DNA from: Tropicimonas isoalkanivorans
GTDB lineage: Bacteria; Pseudomonadota; Alphaproteobacteria; Rhodobacterales; Rhodobacteraceae
Length of the DNA stretch: 64,000 bases
Direction: 5' to 3'
NCBI RefSeq assembly: GCF_900112335.1
Contig: NZ_FOLG01000001.1
Coordinates: 186,001 to 250,000, forward strand
Both the position numbers and the translations under genes were made by a program. A model generated the notes under the pieces. That model saw nothing but the letters and a program-made list of their open reading frames with translations. It did no database searches and was not told where the DNA came from. This document shows positions 63,640 through 64,000 of the stretch, piece after piece (position 1 is the first letter of the stretch; each line of letters opens with the position of its first letter).

Positions 63640-64000
63640 ATGGTTCAGGCTGAGATCATCAGGGAAGAAGCGTTCCATCCGGGCATGGCTCTGGAGGAGG
63701 CAATGGACGTCGCGCACCGACTACTGGGGCCGGCTGGCTTCGACATCGCCACCTATGACTATTCCCCCGTTCCGCTGACTCACGATGGGGAGTTCATCCT
63801 GCCGACCGTCTTCAGCCTGAGGGAAACGCCGCGGGACATGGAGCCGCTCTGGTGCAACAGCGGCTATTACAGCCGCGATCCGGTGATGGAGGCCGCGCGC
63901 GAAGTCACACGGCCCTTCACCTGGTCGCACGACGGTCGCCAGAGTGCCGTCATGCAGAAGATCTTGTCCGACCGCCACGCCCCGGTTGTGGAGTATCTTC
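63640..64000 (+). CDS. LuxR-type autoinducer-binding regulator, N-terminal part (3' end outside window)
   Basis: From ATG 63640 the frame is open to the right edge: about 120 codons. The sequence fits the autoinducer-binding domain of LuxR-family regulators: GFDIATYDYSPVP near residue 33, WCNSGYYSRDPVMEAAREV near 71-89 (the Tyr and Asp-Pro positions that contact acyl-homoserine lactone) and FTWSHDG near 93 (conserved Trp). The helix-turn-helix half is outside. No luxI-type synthase is visible in the window, so it may be a solo receptor. There is no clear ribosome site before the ATG. Confidence 0.72.
   Translation, partial: MVQAEIIREEAFHPGMALEEAMDVAHRLLGPAGFDIATYDYSPVPLTHDGEFILPTVFSLRETPRDMEPLWCNSGYYSRDPVMEAAREVTRPFTWSHDGRQSAVMQKILSDRHAPVVEYL

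Overview
The window is GC-rich and almost fully coding. It carries several ABC and TRAP import operons, a ChvE/GguAB-type sugar importer, a perfect FNR/FixK-type box and a LuxR-type sensor gene. This points to an alphaproteobacterium, most likely of the Rhodobacterales/Roseobacter kind. The organism call is inference from gene content; there is no rRNA or tRNA gene to check it. The whole window reads as a catabolic accessory region: each operon pairs an importer with its enzymes and a local regulator.

Layout. (1) 1-7.7 kb, plus strand: the 3' part of a DeoR-family regulator, a TRAP transporter (small permease, large permease, binding protein), a glutamine-synthetase-like ligase, an aldehyde dehydrogenase and an iron-type alcohol dehydrogenase, closed by a strong hairpin. 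A class III aminotransferase and a succinate-semialdehyde dehydrogenase follow (7.8-11 kb). (2) 11-14.8 kb: small stand-alone genes: a secreted rhodanese, a secreted HExxH protein, a four-helix membrane protein, and a phosphoribosyltransferase/hydrolase pair under an FNR-type box. (3) 15-17 kb: an SIS-domain sugar isomerase/deglycase and a PfkB kinase. (4) 17-24.1 kb, minus strand: a seven-gene operon with ROK regulator, ribose-type ABC importer, SDR, D-threonine-aldolase-like enzyme and SelA-like PLP enzyme. (5) 24.2-28.5 kb, minus strand: a polar amino-acid ABC importer with RidA and an IclR regulator. (6) 29-40.5 kb: an L-arabinose regulon: araB, a MarR-type fusion regulator, chvE-gguA-gguB-araD-araA and araC. 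Two near-identical 38-bp AraC-type double sites lie upstream of araB and of chvE. (7) 41-42 kb: a PerM/AI-2E-family membrane protein. (8) 42.1-57.5 kb: a divergent catabolic locus. The minus arm encodes an unusual DNA-binding/solute-binding fusion regulator, an SDR, an M24-fold hydrolase, and a 2-oxoacid dehydrogenase complex in which the lipoyl carrier and E2 catalytic core are separate proteins, with an aldehyde dehydrogenase between them. The plus arm encodes a ribose-type ABC importer and a second, closely similar SDR. (9) 57.5-63.3 kb, minus strand: a dipeptide-type ABC importer. (10) 63.6 kb to the end: the start of a LuxR-type receptor gene.

The points most worth attention are: the cytoplasmic winged-helix/SBP fusion regulator beside the divergent 2-oxoacid dehydrogenase/ABC locus; the MarR fusion with its own 14-bp palindrome; the AraC regulon, which keeps Escherichia coli-like operator geometry and has conserved leader RNA blocks; and the split E2. 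Nearly every binding-protein gene for an importer is followed by a GC-rich intercistronic hairpin. No CRISPR array, complete insertion sequence, phage gene, tRNA or rRNA gene was seen.
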